Part shown: piece after piece, positions 36,815 through 49,333 of the stretch | Layout: each line of letters begins with the position of its first letter | How positions within the stretch are numbered: the stretch's first letter is position 1 | Origin: Hemicentrotus pulcherrimus | Lineage: Eukaryota > Echinodermata > Echinoidea > Camarodonta > Strongylocentrotidae | Reading direction: 5' to 3' | Assembly: GCA_003118195.1 (NCBI GenBank) | Contig: BEXV01000080.1 | Coordinates: 346,933-410,932, forward strand | DNA length: 64,000 nt | Notes under the pieces: model-generated | Databases searched by the model: none | Told to the model about the DNA's origin: nothing | What the model saw: only the letters and a program-made list of their open reading frames with translations | Made by a program: the position numbers and the translations under genes

Positions 36815-39125
36815 TGTTTTTTTTGTCCGTAGTAACTTTCGAATAAGTCATGTAAGATACACGAAATAGTTTACCTCGTATCAACTTCTGTACGTCATCG
36901 ACCGGGTAACTGTGGTAATTACAACATTAATAGTTACATCTTTTGACAACGTTTTTACTTCAAGTGATCCCTTATTTACACTTTTGAATTAAGTACACAT
37001 GTAATAGCAATATGATATCCATAAAAGAGGGGAGACGCTTCTGAGTTTTTAAAAAAAGAAGGAAAAAAAAAACTGCTTCATGGGTACAAAAATGCCTTAG
37101 CACAGGAAGACTTGAAGATTTATTAAACACTAGATCCCGATCGAGAATCGTTCATGTTTTATGCATCAGAATCCAAGAGACATGATACGAAGGACATGTG
37201 GGTCTTTCAAGATTGCGATGCTGATTATGATGAGGTGACCTATTAATATAAAGGTACTGTATCGGTTGTCAGGGGAAGGGCATGGTTTGCTGTGGCGCTT
37301 TGCAACTATTCGGGGACGTATAGAATTCTGAATGCATTGTACAAAATTATCATAATAGTCGGGTTACGTTTGTCAATCTTCTGTGTCCATGTAAAGTCTG
37401 TAAAAGTGCTAACCTGGACTACCTGCTCTGATTATAGTTCGTCATGCTGCTCTGTACATCGATATTATATTTTTAAAACTATCAAACTCTCCCATTTTAA
37501 GATCTGTTGTGATATCAAATCGTTACATCTTTCTTGCTTATGTTGATTTCAACAATTGTGGTCTGGAATTTTTTTTTCTCGAAACGTTCCCCAGAAAAAA
37601 TTGTTTAAAAGAGTGAACAAGTCACATATAACTGGATATTGAGGTTGGTAAACATGGTTACGGTGCCCTTTATTTTGGTACATTATTGCTTTAAAGTACC
37701 ACATAGTATACTTGGAAGGGCAACAACAAATTAAATTAAATCAAAGAGTAACGTTATTCATATGAAATGCAAAGCATACTATATGTGATCAATTCGAGTT
37801 TTGCGAAGCAATGATACATTCTCTATATCTTGAAATTTCGTGCAGCCAATACATTTTTCGGAAAACGACTTGTAGATATTCTGATCTGAATTAGGTCACT
37901 GCCTCGTATTTACAGACACATTCGCCTTGTCCATAAAGGATATATTACATGGACATTTATCATGAATAGGCTCCTGTGCCATGTGTTCAGTTTCATCATG
38001 AATTCCGGGAGTGCTTCAATCCACCTATAATGTTCATTGATGCGAAATGCGGATAGGTGACACGCATTATGAACATGATCACGTTAGTCATTCAGTTTAC
38101 TCTGATCTCGCTAAATATCGTAAATTACATAATTCATATAAGATTCATTAAAGTAAAAAATCTAGTAAGTTTACAGAGAACCTTCGATAAAACACGGATA
38201 AAAAGAAAGACAAAAGAAAAGATGTGATACTTTTTAGTGACACATTCGGGTAGGTAGTAGCAGCTGTTGCTGGAATAAGTCATAAAGAACCATGGATGCC
38301 TTCTACAACACGCTATAAAAACTCGTTTATCTTTAATCTCTTGGTTTAAAAAAAAGGTGCTGATTGTACCACAGGAACCCTAATATCATCGCAGTAAATC
38401 GAAGATTCGTATAATTCATTCCATTCTACTGGTTAATTTTTATTAAATGTATGTCATTGTTTTGAAAAACAATAGTAACACGTTTTCACTGTTATAATTT
38501 GAGTTAAAAACCAAACAAAATTACTATGATCGTTATACTAATTTTCATGTTTATTTTTTAAATCCATCATGTTTGGGCTTCAACCATGTATGCTACGAGG
38601 ACAATGAACTGGTTTCACATGATCTTAGCCATAATAACAAGAAAGCAAAGCCCCGTGTCAACCTTTGCGCCAAATGTGAATCCATAAAATGAAACTTAAA
38701 TTTGTCAGACCAGCAACGGTAGTTGACCCTATCTTGATTGAAAAACAAGTCCCGTATTCATATCAATATTTGATATGCTTGGGCGATGTTTTGATATTGC
38801 TTAATCTAGTCTAGTCCTTCCAATCATCCAATTAGTATGTCAATATCTTTATCACGTGGCTATTGTGCCTCAATCCTTCAACATATATAGTTCTTAATAT
38901 TCTTCATGTTTTTATAGATAACAGATCTGTCATCGTATCTATTTGCGAGGGCTTCCCAATTTCGGTGTTATCATCTTGACAGAAAATACGGTTCGCCGTT
39001 TGCAATTGAATCAATTAACGAACATGGTAGAAAGGTAATGAGTTAAGATGCTCAGGGGTAATATTAACCTCTTTGTCAACGCAAATATTAACCCAATTGA
39101 CTTCATTTGAATCGTTTGTTTTATT
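36815..39125. other. Intergenic, nothing recognised
   Basis: AT-rich unique-looking sequence with only short open frames of no recognisable family. Confidence 0.45.
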
Positions 39126-39129
39126 CGCG

Positions 39130-39176
<47 letters not shown>
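39130..39176 (-). repeat. (CT)n microsatellite
   Basis: A C8 run is followed by about 20 CT units. It is the same GA/CT repeat type as elsewhere but in the opposite orientation. Confidence 0.95.
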
Positions 39177-39177
<1 letters not shown>

Positions 39178-39869
39178 GTTTTCTTTGTCCAATTATTTTA
39201 TTCATTTCATTTCAGTTAGTGGTGTTACTCACTCTTGAAAAGAAATGTGAAATTCTCAATGACCCATGCCTTTTGGCACATCATTGAATGGCAAAGATTT
39301 TTCTGTTCACATAATTTCTTGTTGGAATCAATCATTTAATTTTGTTTTTGAGGCGTTACATTAAAATTTCACCAATAGGCCTTTTATTACCACCAAATCC
39401 CACTCGAAAAGATTTACAAAGTGTGATTACTATACTGATCCCGCTGGAAAATCAAGAACAATGGACCCAACACATGTTTGAATAAATGAAACTACATAAA
39501 ACTGTGGCGTCAATTTAGATTTTGGTTTAACTTTTTAAAATGGCGAACTATTTCTGCTCATATTTTAATTTTAAGAGCGATTCAAAATCTAACATTTTTA
39601 TTAGGTCATTAGAACCTTTTCTGGTAATACAAATAATAAGATGTTGTGAAAGGCAGTCAACACTCCCATCAAAGGAAAAGTTTAATGCTGATGTTGAATT
39701 TTTCATGTGTTCATATGATCATATTTGCAGTGTGCTGTTTATTGATGTAGCAATGATGGGATGACAAGTTATATGAAAAATGGATATCACTTTCTTCCTG
39801 TCATTACCTCTCTCGATGTTTATGCATCGTTTGCTTTTGTACACACCCTTCCATCTTTCTTTCAGGCTT

Positions 39870-40195
39870 GGTCACTTATCACTCATCTGCACACATTCTT
39901 TCATCCTCTATTTCTCGCATTCTATCACCCCTCCCCCTGTCTCTGTCACCCACACGCACACTCACCAACATACACACACACATTTACGCAAGCACAGGCG
40001 CACACACACTACACTCTTTCCTACTCGCACGCTCTCCACGTGATCATTTTATTTCTTTTATCTCTCTCTTACTTTCTCTTTCTATCGATCTTCTTTTTCT
40101 ACATTCGTTTATCACTCTTTCTTCCCCTTTCTCTCTCCCTCTCTCTTTCTCTCTTTCTCTCTCTCCCTCTCTCTCTCTCTCTATATGTATATATA
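39870..40195. repeat. Pyrimidine-rich and (CA)n low-complexity region
   Basis: CACACA-rich sequence at 39950-40010 is followed by TCTCTCTTTC-type tracts to about 40182 and a TATATATATA run. Overlapping open frames here are S/L- and H/T-rich repeat translations. An AAGA tetranucleotide run follows at about 40332-40362. Confidence 0.8.
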
Positions 40196-40399
40196 TACCA
40201 TGGTCGCAATTTTACCATCGCATGCATTCACCGCAATCTCTCTTCTAGATGATTCACTTTAATAGATTAACGAGTTAATACCGATTATTGGGGAATGGGC
40301 CTGATTGTCTATTTTTGGCATGCTCAAAGAACAAAAGAAAGAAAGAAAGAAAGAAAGAAAGAATCTGAAAAGGAATAGAAGAATATGACTAAAACTGTC

Positions 40400-43300
40400 G
40401 CCCTTTAATCCATGAACCTCCATATGTGATATGTTGCGCATCTCTACGTAAGAGTCTCTCGGAATGGGCTGTCAAAATGCCAAAGCATTCCGTCAAGAAA
40501 CGATCGTCACTTTATACATCGCCCCTGGCACTCACACATTTCATTGGGACAGTGGCATGAAGCACTCGCGGTAACCAAAGGGAGATGTAAAATCATCAGA
40601 GCTGACGAGAGAAAGGTTGGCAAATTCCTCTATGAGGGGTTTCCACTAGATGAAGAAAATAAAGATAGTAAAAGAAGAAATGGTGCACGGGCTTATCCAC
40701 ATCTATCAATGCCAATAATATCAATTTACTCTATACGTCAAAGGTGCAAGATTGATCAGGACATGCCTTTACCGATTTTGGGAAGATTGGACGGGGTCTT
40801 TTTTCTTTGATTATGCATGAACTGCCTTTCCGTAATTGCCGTTCTCGTCATTCATCGCATGATTCTGAATGACAGTGATGCTCAACGACCAGTGAACTCT
40901 ATCATTGTCATTCAGAGCCCAATCTTATACAAAGAGTTGATATTAATCGCAACTATGTGCAAAAGAGATAGGAGACTGCGCATTTGCGATCGATTGGAGG
41001 ACTTGTGATTCATTTGGATCAATCGTAACCTTTTTGTAAGACCATCCCCTGGTGTTAACAGTTACAGTTGTACACCGATTCGAAACTCACACACATCATG
41101 CAATGTTTATATACCATCTTGTTGACCAGGTGCAAATCAGTCACGAATAAGAATGGAATGAATGCATAGAGAGAGTAGGCCTATGCCATGGGGCCTATCA
41201 CAAAAATGATGGGGTGGGCGGAGTATTTTCCGTACAGGAAATCCACCACCCTCTTTCGTAGACCCATTTAAATAATGATCAATTCCAACGCTTTTAAAAT
41301 CAGAAGGTATGCATGGGAAAAGGGTATAATTGTACATGTACGTTGGGCTCTTGATATGCCACTGGTGCCTAAAATAATATCATATGCTCGAGGGGCCTTT
41401 CTTTAGCAATTTATCTACTCTACATGATAGAACTATTTTTCGTGTGTAAGTCAAAAACGTGTCGCTGCCATTTGACAACGTATACAGTTTTATTTCTGTA
41501 AGCATTTTGAGAGGGACAGTACTTTGAAACCTGGTTCACAGTTTACAGTAATTGAAGATTCTAACTATTTCTTTATATAATCTAAAGTTACTAGTTTCTT
41601 TGATAAGCCTCTCAGTTTCTTTGAAGATTATAGAAGTCAGATTTCGGAGGTTATAGGTTGTTTTAGTACAAAGTGGCTGATAGTTTTAGTTTGTGTTTTT
41701 GTCTTTCTGTTCTTTTAAATTAGAAGACCGTCTGCTGTTTACATATTTCCTAACTATTAAAAAAAATATATATTTCATGAAGGATTTGCACCGTTAGTCA
41801 GTCTAAATGTCGTAGAATCCGGCAGCATAACATTTAACTTTCAATAAAACACACTTCGCAATAGTTCGTTTTGATTTCATTAAAGCACGACTATATTTAT
41901 ATCAACCCATATAGGGACACCAGCAATGCAATACAAAAAGAAAACACTTGAGTAGAGGACAAAATAAAGCCTAGCAAATCGATATCCCAATGTTGAAGTA
42001 ATTACAATAATTGCAATAATACACGAACTTTAATGTCCCACTCACACACATTTTAATGTTAGAAAATCACGCTTCTGGCTAAAAGAGTCTAGTCTTTGAT
42101 CTATAGGTGTGTTCCCATAGGTCACTGTATGGGTACTCGCGTATCGCATTCGTGTCATTCTCGTGTCATCTGGTGCAGTATCCATTACCTCACAACACAG
42201 TGGCGCACTTGTCTGATGTAAACGTAGAAAGGTCTACACAGCTCTTTTGGCAGTGTAAAAGAACCCTCACGAGTTTTCTGATCACGACTGCATATTGATT
42301 TTGTCTATGACAAGCATGTTCACGGACAATCCTGAGGCAAAAAGGAAAGCTGTACAAGAAGTACAGTTTTACCGGTACACGAATTGCGTTTGAACACACC
42401 ATCGATCATATCCAGTTACCTTTGTAGAGGCAAAAATTACGAATTCTTCGGAATATTAGCCATTCGTCACAATTGCTCTGTAAGACTGGTCGAAAAACAA
42501 AATTTGACACATACCCCGTCTCGTAATAGCCTAGTAATACACCAAGTATGAAACACCTGAACATTATCTAAAATGAAAAGTTGTCTTATCCATAATGCCC
42601 GTTGCACACACATTACGACCTACCTACGTCAATCCAAACAATGGAGGCAAATAGTTAAAATGCCTCTTTTACAATGCAATTCGTGCATTGTTCATTTTTC
42701 TTCATTTGTGTATGATGTCACGCTTACATCACGCGTCAAAGACCGTGAAAGTCGATGACGCAATCCTGCTTTAGTACCGTAACGCGTCGTGCGCAACGGG
42801 TGTAATATACAGCCCGTAGCTTTAACGTTAGGACATTACTCAATTGAAACCCGACTATACCTGATGAAGAACTTACGATTACATCAAATTTGGATGACGA
42901 CAATGAATACATACGCAAGCTAGGAAAAGAATACAAAATCTGATACTGCGCTTTGTTCATAACAGCGACGTGAATTCCTGGCGATCATGTTAACTATCAG
43001 AAAGTTAATCAATCGGCATAGGTTATTTTGTAGCCGCAAAAACCTTGGATTTGTGAGGAGAGATTCCCCTAGACGCAGATGACTTAGAAGAAGATGAATT
43101 AATACCAGTAAAGGATTTACTCTACGATTTAGATAAAGGTTAGATGCAAGATTACACTTAGCAAGATGTGAAACATTGATAAGATGTAGAAAATGTTGAA
43201 GAACGATGCTTTTCAACGTTTAAACTGTTTTAAAATGAGCAGATCATAATCAATACAACTTAAACCGAACTCTAATAATCGGTCTTTCACACTGAACCCT

Positions 43301-45500
43301 TTCCCCGTTCTGTTTATATGGTAATACATAACATCAAAGTAGACATTAAGAACTCTAGACTTGACTTAACAGTGAAGAACTAGCCTCACGGGCCTGCTTC
43401 CTAAAGGTCGTGCATGACAGTCAATGTAAAAAACAAAACTAATTTACAGCGTTGGATGCGAGTATATCTTTGGGTGAGACACAATATTTATGCGCATGTA
43501 AAGTGATTACATGGTGAGCTGCATAATATTACGACAACAAACATTTCAAAGATGTATGCAGCTTGGTTACACACGATTGCTCCTGATTGTGCAGGCTTAC
43601 AGAAGAATTAATACCCTTTTGAAAATTGAGTAACTACTGAAACTACAAAGGACGGCCGAAACGAAAAGTGTATACGCAACAATTTTCACATCCACCAATA
43701 CACATTCAAATGTGTCATCGTTTATCAATACATTAACAAAAAATACTCAACTGCTATTTTGCTTAAAAACTAGTGATTTGTATACAATATAATTCATATA
43801 GCATCAATAAAACACGTCTGTGATAATTTAGTATATTGACATTATGTACAGAACATTTAAGAAAATAGGAATAAGACAAACATCTTGCAAATTTATATCA
43901 TGCTTTGCTACGGTAACATGATTGTTTTGATCAAATCCTTTGGAATATAATACACTGACAACAGCTGGACAGAGTGTATATTAGATAGAACATTATTTTG
44001 TCCATTTCCAATGTCGAAATGAAGATGAGGGTAATGAAAGTGGCGTATACGATTTTTAAAAATCATGGTGATGACATGAACGCTTACAAAAAAACAAAAA
44101 AAATCATCAATGATAGGTCTGTTCGCGTGTCCTGCGTACAAAACCTTCAATTACGAGGACATTCCTTAACTGATAACAAACATCTAATTTAATTCAATGC
44201 ATGATAAGTTCATTGATATCGGAGTATGTAATTTGTATTCAAAACGGTAGCTATGAAAAAAATACTCCTTTAGAATTGTTGATCACGTAAGCTTTAGTAT
44301 TTGAAATTTGTATCAATTGAAAACAGTTCAATAATCCTAACATTTTAATCGCGGATTTTTCCATTAACGATATCATTGTAAATGTTCTGGTTATAGTCTA
44401 TGCAACGATTTTTACTTTACTCTTTACTTGGCTTTTGTTTCACAGAAATTCACTGCTAACTAAATCATCCATTCACAGTCGTTTGGCTAGACTCATCAAT
44501 TAATGGAAACTCTCCGTTCTTCGAGCTATTCCAATGTTTTCGCCGGTCAGCGCTATCGAAATTACACATCCCCACCCTTCTTGTCCTATTCCAATAAAAG
44601 CAAGCGAATCATTGAAAAAACAACGTTAACAGACCCATGGGCCAAACGTTCCTCATTTTCACTCCCCCACGGGCTAAAAGAAAACTTGAAATTGGTCGCT
44701 AATTTCATTTTCAGAGTCCCTCGATCGAATCAACGCTGATGGCTGATTTGGCCGCTGCGTTCACACCGGCTGCCTTTTTCAAACGAATGTTGAAGTTAAA
44801 ACACCCGCAGACAGCAAAAAATGGTTGTAGGTTGTTTAACCAAACCCTTAAGAGATTTCGAAAAGAACATGATGAGTGTAAGGTCATAAAGAAAATCACT
44901 CCTTATAAGGACTTAAACGAGAAAGATTTTTTTTTTTTTTAATTCAGCATTTCTGGTATCAATAAAATTGTACTGTATGAAGTATTCTTCCCAATCTCGT
45001 CCCAGGTTTTCATCCTAGACTAAAATGGTAGCAGTTGAAGGACTAGAAGGCATGTCATTAATGTAATACATGCTTGGTTAGGTGCGACCAAGTATTTCGC
45101 CCAAAAGAAAGATCAAAATGTCACTGCTACTCGTAGAGCTTGAAGGTAATTAGTAAAATCATATTCTTTAACACCCACGAAGGTTTGGCATATAAATGTA
45201 AATCAATGGAATATTTGGAAGTATGTAAGAAGTTTAAGTAAAAAGAATGTGTTGCAATATAGTCAGTGTCGAGGTCATAAAAACGGCTTTTAGTTTCATT
45301 TCATCATGATTAATTGGTATACCCTGCGTTATAATAAAAAGGGAACTTATTAAGAAGAAACTCGAATGATATAAACTGCCGACAACATTTTTGGGGTGTT
45401 TAAAATCACACGAAGCATTCTCAATAAAAGTATAGTGATAAAATCTATTGTAGTCATGTTAGTGTATAGGAATATAAAAGTATTGGAAAGAGGATTAATA
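40400..45500. other. Intergenic, nothing firmly recognised
   Basis: This stretch contains scattered open frames of 60-98 codons, for example plus 40544-40810, minus 42920-43216 and plus 44503-44942. None has recognisable domains, signal peptides or homologs that I know. No RNA genes or inverted repeats stand out. Confidence 0.4.
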
Positions 45501-45506
45501 AGACAA

Positions 45507-45660
45507 GTAGTAGTAGTAGTAGTGGAAGCGATGGTAGTGGTGGTAGTGGTGGTTGTGGTGATGGGAGTGTGGTGGTATTGTTGGTTGTGGTGGTAGTAAA
45601 AGCAGCAGTAGTAGTAAACTTAAGTAATTAGTAGAAGTAGTAGTTACAGTAAGTTGATGT
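45507..45660 (+). repeat. (GTA/GTG)n trinucleotide tract
   Basis: GTAGTAGTAGTAGTAGTGG and similar triplets dominate. Val-rich frames reading through this are not genes. Confidence 0.85.
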
Positions 45661-45663
45661 TAT

Positions 45664-45815
45664 GGGGCCCATTTCATAAAACTTGTTATCTATAACAAAT
45701 GCTAGATTTCTATGACAAATTTGCTCTCAGCCAATCAGATTCCATGATTTCAGTAGCTTGTAACAGTAGCTTGTAACGTGTTATGGATATCAAGTTTTAT
45801 GAAACAGGGCCCTGG
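45664..45815. mobile_element. Second MITE with GGGGCCCATTTCA termini
   Basis: The left end GGGGCCCATTTCATAAAACT pairs with the right end, whose reverse complement is CAGGGCCCTGTTTCATAAAA. CTCTCAGCCAATCAGATTCC is the reverse complement of the GATTGGCTGAGAG block in the copy at 36618. Same family, about 150 bp. It sits between (GTA)n tracts. Confidence 0.85.
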
Positions 45816-46074
45816 TCTAAGTAGTAGGAGCAGCAATAATTACAGTGGCCGCATAAATAACATTAGCAATGTTAGAAGAAGCGCCTGTTGAAACGTAAAG
45901 TCATCACTAAAAGAAACAAATTCCGTTTACAAGGATAACAACTTGACGTCATATTTTCAAGCACTTCAACGTGGGTCAGTATGGCGCTGTATATAGCTCA
46001 TCCTAATTAGTGGTATGAGAAATAGTAAATAATGCAGCAGTTGATACCAGTAGCAGTTGTTGAAATATATGTAG

Positions 46075-46311
46075 TAAGATTACTGGTAGTAGTATTAGAA
46101 TTAGTAGTAGCAGTGGTATTAGTAGTGGTAGAAATATCGGTAGTAGTAGTAGTAGTAGTAACAGTAGCAAGAGTCGTAGTAGTAGTATTAGTAGTAATGG
46201 TCGTAGTAGTAGTAATGTAGCAGCAGTAGAAGTAGTAGTACCAGTGGTGGTGGTGGTGGTTGTGGTGGTGGTGGTAGTAGTAGCAGTAGTAGTGGTAGAA
46301 GTAGCAGTAGC

Positions 46312-46342
<31 letters not shown>

Positions 46343-46445
46343 CTAATGCAGTAATAGTAGTAGTATACGTAGTTGTAGTAGTAGTAATAATAGTAGTAGT
46401 AGTAGTAGTAGTAGTAGTCGTCGTTGTTGTCGTTAAAGTACTAGG
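46075..46445 (+). repeat. (GTA)n trinucleotide field
   Basis: Imperfect but nearly continuous GTA/GCA/GTG triplets span about 370 bp, with the purest runs near 46140-46160 and 46395-46420. The Val-rich plus-strand and Thr/Leu-rich minus-strand frames are artefacts. Confidence 0.9.
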
Positions 46446-47039
46446 AAGTAGTAGAAATAGCAATTGCTCATTACTAATTTAGGCACTTGCATATGGGTAT
46501 TCTGAACAGTATAATCGTCCAGCAGAGATGGTATGGTAAATAAATTCGTATACAAAAAGAGGCATAACATGAAAGATAACTTTTTTGGGGTAGTATTAAA
46601 GATATCCTAAAGTCTTTGTGATAATAATACTAATAAAACGTTTTATTTACCCAGGGTAGCCACTTCAGGCATGAAACTGCTCTTCCCGTGATGTAATGAA
46701 ACACGTGATAGTCATGATCGTTGTTCATGTGCTTTAAATCCGGTGCAAGTATTTTCTTTGTATTATTATCGAAAAAGTAAATGGGTAAATATAACTTTAA
46801 GTAATTATATTAAACGATTGCATTTCATATCTTAGTGCAGTATTGAAAAAAATATCAATAGAAAATGTTATTATATAAAATCAGCCATCGATTATTTTTT
46901 ATTAAAAAGGGTAAGCGATTTGTTCCAGCATTTTTTTCTTGGGATACTGAAAAATCTAACATCATTTACTAATAATATTGCCTGTATAATGGTAGCATTG
47001 TTAGTAACCAGTAGAAGAAGTGACATTTGTACACATCGA

Positions 47040-47250
47040 AACGGAAAAAAGAGAGGGAGAGAAGCAGAAGAAGTAAGAAGAATAAGAAAAAGAAACAAAC
47101 CAATACAAGAAAGAAAGAGAAATAGAAAAAGAAGAAGATGAAGAAGAAGAAAAAGAAGAAGAAGAACATGAAGAATGAAAAGAAGAAGAAAAAACCAACA
47201 ACAAAAATCAAAGAAAAGAAAGAAAAGTAGAAAAGCAAGAAAAAGAAGTA
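47040..47250 (+). repeat. Homopurine (AGA)n tract
   Basis: About 210 bp that is almost entirely A and G, built from AGA, AAG and GAAA units. The F/S-rich frames on the minus strand and the K/R-rich frames on plus are low-complexity. Confidence 0.85.
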
Positions 47251-47439
47251 GTTTGTTTTTTGTTAACATTACTATCAAAGGTTTTAGCCCAAAGAAAGTT
47301 ATATGAGAAACACATCTGACTACCCATCTCCTTACTTTGGTATAATTAAAGTTTTAAGAAAGCAGTCGTAAACATTTTCATTACTCGTAGTGTACCCCTT
47401 GTACAAGAGAAATATATTGAAATAAAATATGCTCTAGTA

Positions 47440-47687
47440 GAACTAGTAGTGGTCGTGGGAGTAGTAGTATTACTAATAGGAGCAGAAGTAGTAGTAGAAA
47501 TGGCAAAAGGGAAACTATATTATTAGAAGTAACAGTGAAAGTAGCAGTAGTAGTGGCCGTAGTTGTTGAGTAGTTATAACAGTAGTTGTAGTAACAAAAG
47601 TATGACGAGCATTAGTAATCGTGGTAATGGTATTGTTAATATAAGTAGTAGTAGTAGTAGAAGTAGTAGTAGTAGGCATAGTAGTAA
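47440..47687 (+). repeat. (GTA)n trinucleotide tract
   Basis: Imperfect GTA/GCA/GTG triplets, purest near 47643-47676, ending at the border of a small inverted-repeat element. Confidence 0.85.
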
Positions 47688-47798
47688 GGACTTTTAGATT
47701 TGCGTGGACTGATACGTATGACATCCATTCAAGGCAGTGCATTAACAGGACGTCGATTATAGCAGTCCCCATTGTCTTCGTGCGAATCTAAAAGTCCC
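47688..47798. mobile_element. 111-bp MITE-like element inside the trinucleotide field
   Basis: GGACTTTTAGATTTGCGTG on the left pairs with the right end, whose reverse complement is GGGACTTTTAGATTCGCACG. Further GTA/GTC-type repeat DNA lies on both sides (the right side has GTCGTCGTCGTC), suggesting insertion into a simple repeat. Confidence 0.75.
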
Positions 47799-47849
47799 TA
47801 ATGGTGGAGGTCATTCATGCCGTCGTCGTCGTCATTGCTGTAGTTGTAG

Positions 47850-49205
47850 GAGAGAATTGGTCTTTAAATGATTCCAGTTATTTTAAATTGTGATGCTCGC
47901 AACGTTAGTGATATAAACTGTACAGACACTCATTAAAAAAAAAAAGTTGTCCGCTGTTCTAGCATTTTCTTACCTTTTTTGAGTGCATTAAATTTCGCAA
48001 CCTCATAAGATCTGTACACTTTCAAAAGCGGATGAGCGATTGCATAAGAAAGCAATTAATTTCCGATCAGACAAAGAAATCGTGTTTTCCTTTCCTTTAT
48101 TAACCTGAATCAGTTTATACAACCCCCTTATTCAATCAAACATTTTCTTCCAGTTTCGGTCGCAAATATCCAATTACGGCATTAAATGATTGTAAGAGGA
48201 TCACACTGTTTTTGTATTATTGTAATGAGATCGAGTATAGCTAGTCATGAAAGTTTTAATTCGGGAGAGGTTCCTTTGACTCTCACGAGTGTCTTCAAAT
48301 TACACGAGCAGAGTTTGTTTTCAATACTTGAAGGTTTGGGCAAATAATACCTCAAAAGAGAGAAGGAGCTCAGAGTTCAAAATACTATGAAATTATCATC
48401 AGTGAAATTCCTTTTTTCCGAATCAGTATTTTTCTTCTTCGTCTTATTGTAGTGAAACACATATTACTGTAAAATCACTTATGTAATCTTGATATTAAAA
48501 TCAAATCCAATGTGTACAACTTATGTGATATTGGTATTATCCTGAAAACCAGAAGAATTTGTATTGAGACATATTCATAAAAATTATATAGATAATACAG
48601 ATCATCTGTTAACATTCCCTCAAAAGTGAAAATATGTATTACCCAAATGATATCTATGGTATCAACTTGTTCCTAGCTCTCCGATAATGCGTATCGAAAT
48701 AACAGGAACATTTACGCTACAGTTGTTAAATTTGAATTTTAAAAGTCATCCTTGTAATAAATGAATGATAATTAAAGTTATAAAGTTTAAAAACATTTGG
48801 TCAACAGAAGTAGTTTGTTAACTCAATGCAGTAAACGTTTGAGCATTTAACATTTCCTATACGCAGAAATAACATATATGCAGTTGACTTAATTGATATA
48901 AAGCATTGAATATTACTAATGAATGTGCCATTCTGTGGAGCTTTATATCCTCATGGTTCTGCATTTCTTGTCAAGACATACTGCTATTTTGTGCAGATTA
49001 GTGTTTGCCGTTGATGCCTTAGAACGTGTTTGAAACATCAAGAAATCGTCGAAAAATACCACTTTTCCTAGTTTAAAAAAGCTGATAACAACACATCGAT
49101 GGTGCTTTTAAGATATTCATTTTGAGTTGCAAAGACCTGAAAATGATGCCTTCAGATTTAGATGACTTCATGGATTAGGCACGAGAACACTAGCAAGAAC
49201 ATCTT
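47850..49205. other. 3' flank of the receptor gene, nothing recognised
   Basis: AT-rich unique-looking sequence. No open frame or repeat that I can support. Confidence 0.45.
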
Positions 49206-49212
49206 GAGTGAA

Positions 49213-49218
49213 TTTATT
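49213..49218 (-). terminator. Second candidate poly(A) signal
   Basis: TTTATT on plus reads AATAAA on the minus strand, about 115 bases past the receptor stop codon. It could be an alternative cleavage signal. Confidence 0.35.
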
Positions 49219-49281
49219 CCCCAAAGAAAGGGGATGCTTTCAAGTTCACTCAAATGATCATTTCAAATCCCATTTTACTTC

Positions 49282-49287
49282 TTTATT
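49282..49287 (-). terminator. Candidate poly(A) signal of the receptor gene
   Basis: TTTATT on plus reads AATAAA on the minus strand, about 46 bases past the receptor stop codon. If used, the 3' UTR would be unusually short, so the downstream signal or a more distant one may be preferred. Confidence 0.4.
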
Positions 49288-49333
49288 TGTGAGACTGAAG
49301 TTACGTCTATGAACGGTAGTCTGATGTAAATGA

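Noticed and set aside
39761..40252. Plus-strand open frame of 163 codons
   Set aside because: The composition is CT/CA microsatellite translated into S, L, F, T and H. No family is recognised.
46892..47278. Minus-strand leucine/phenylalanine-rich frame resembling a membrane protein
   Set aside because: The hydrophobicity comes entirely from the opposite-strand homopurine AGA tract.
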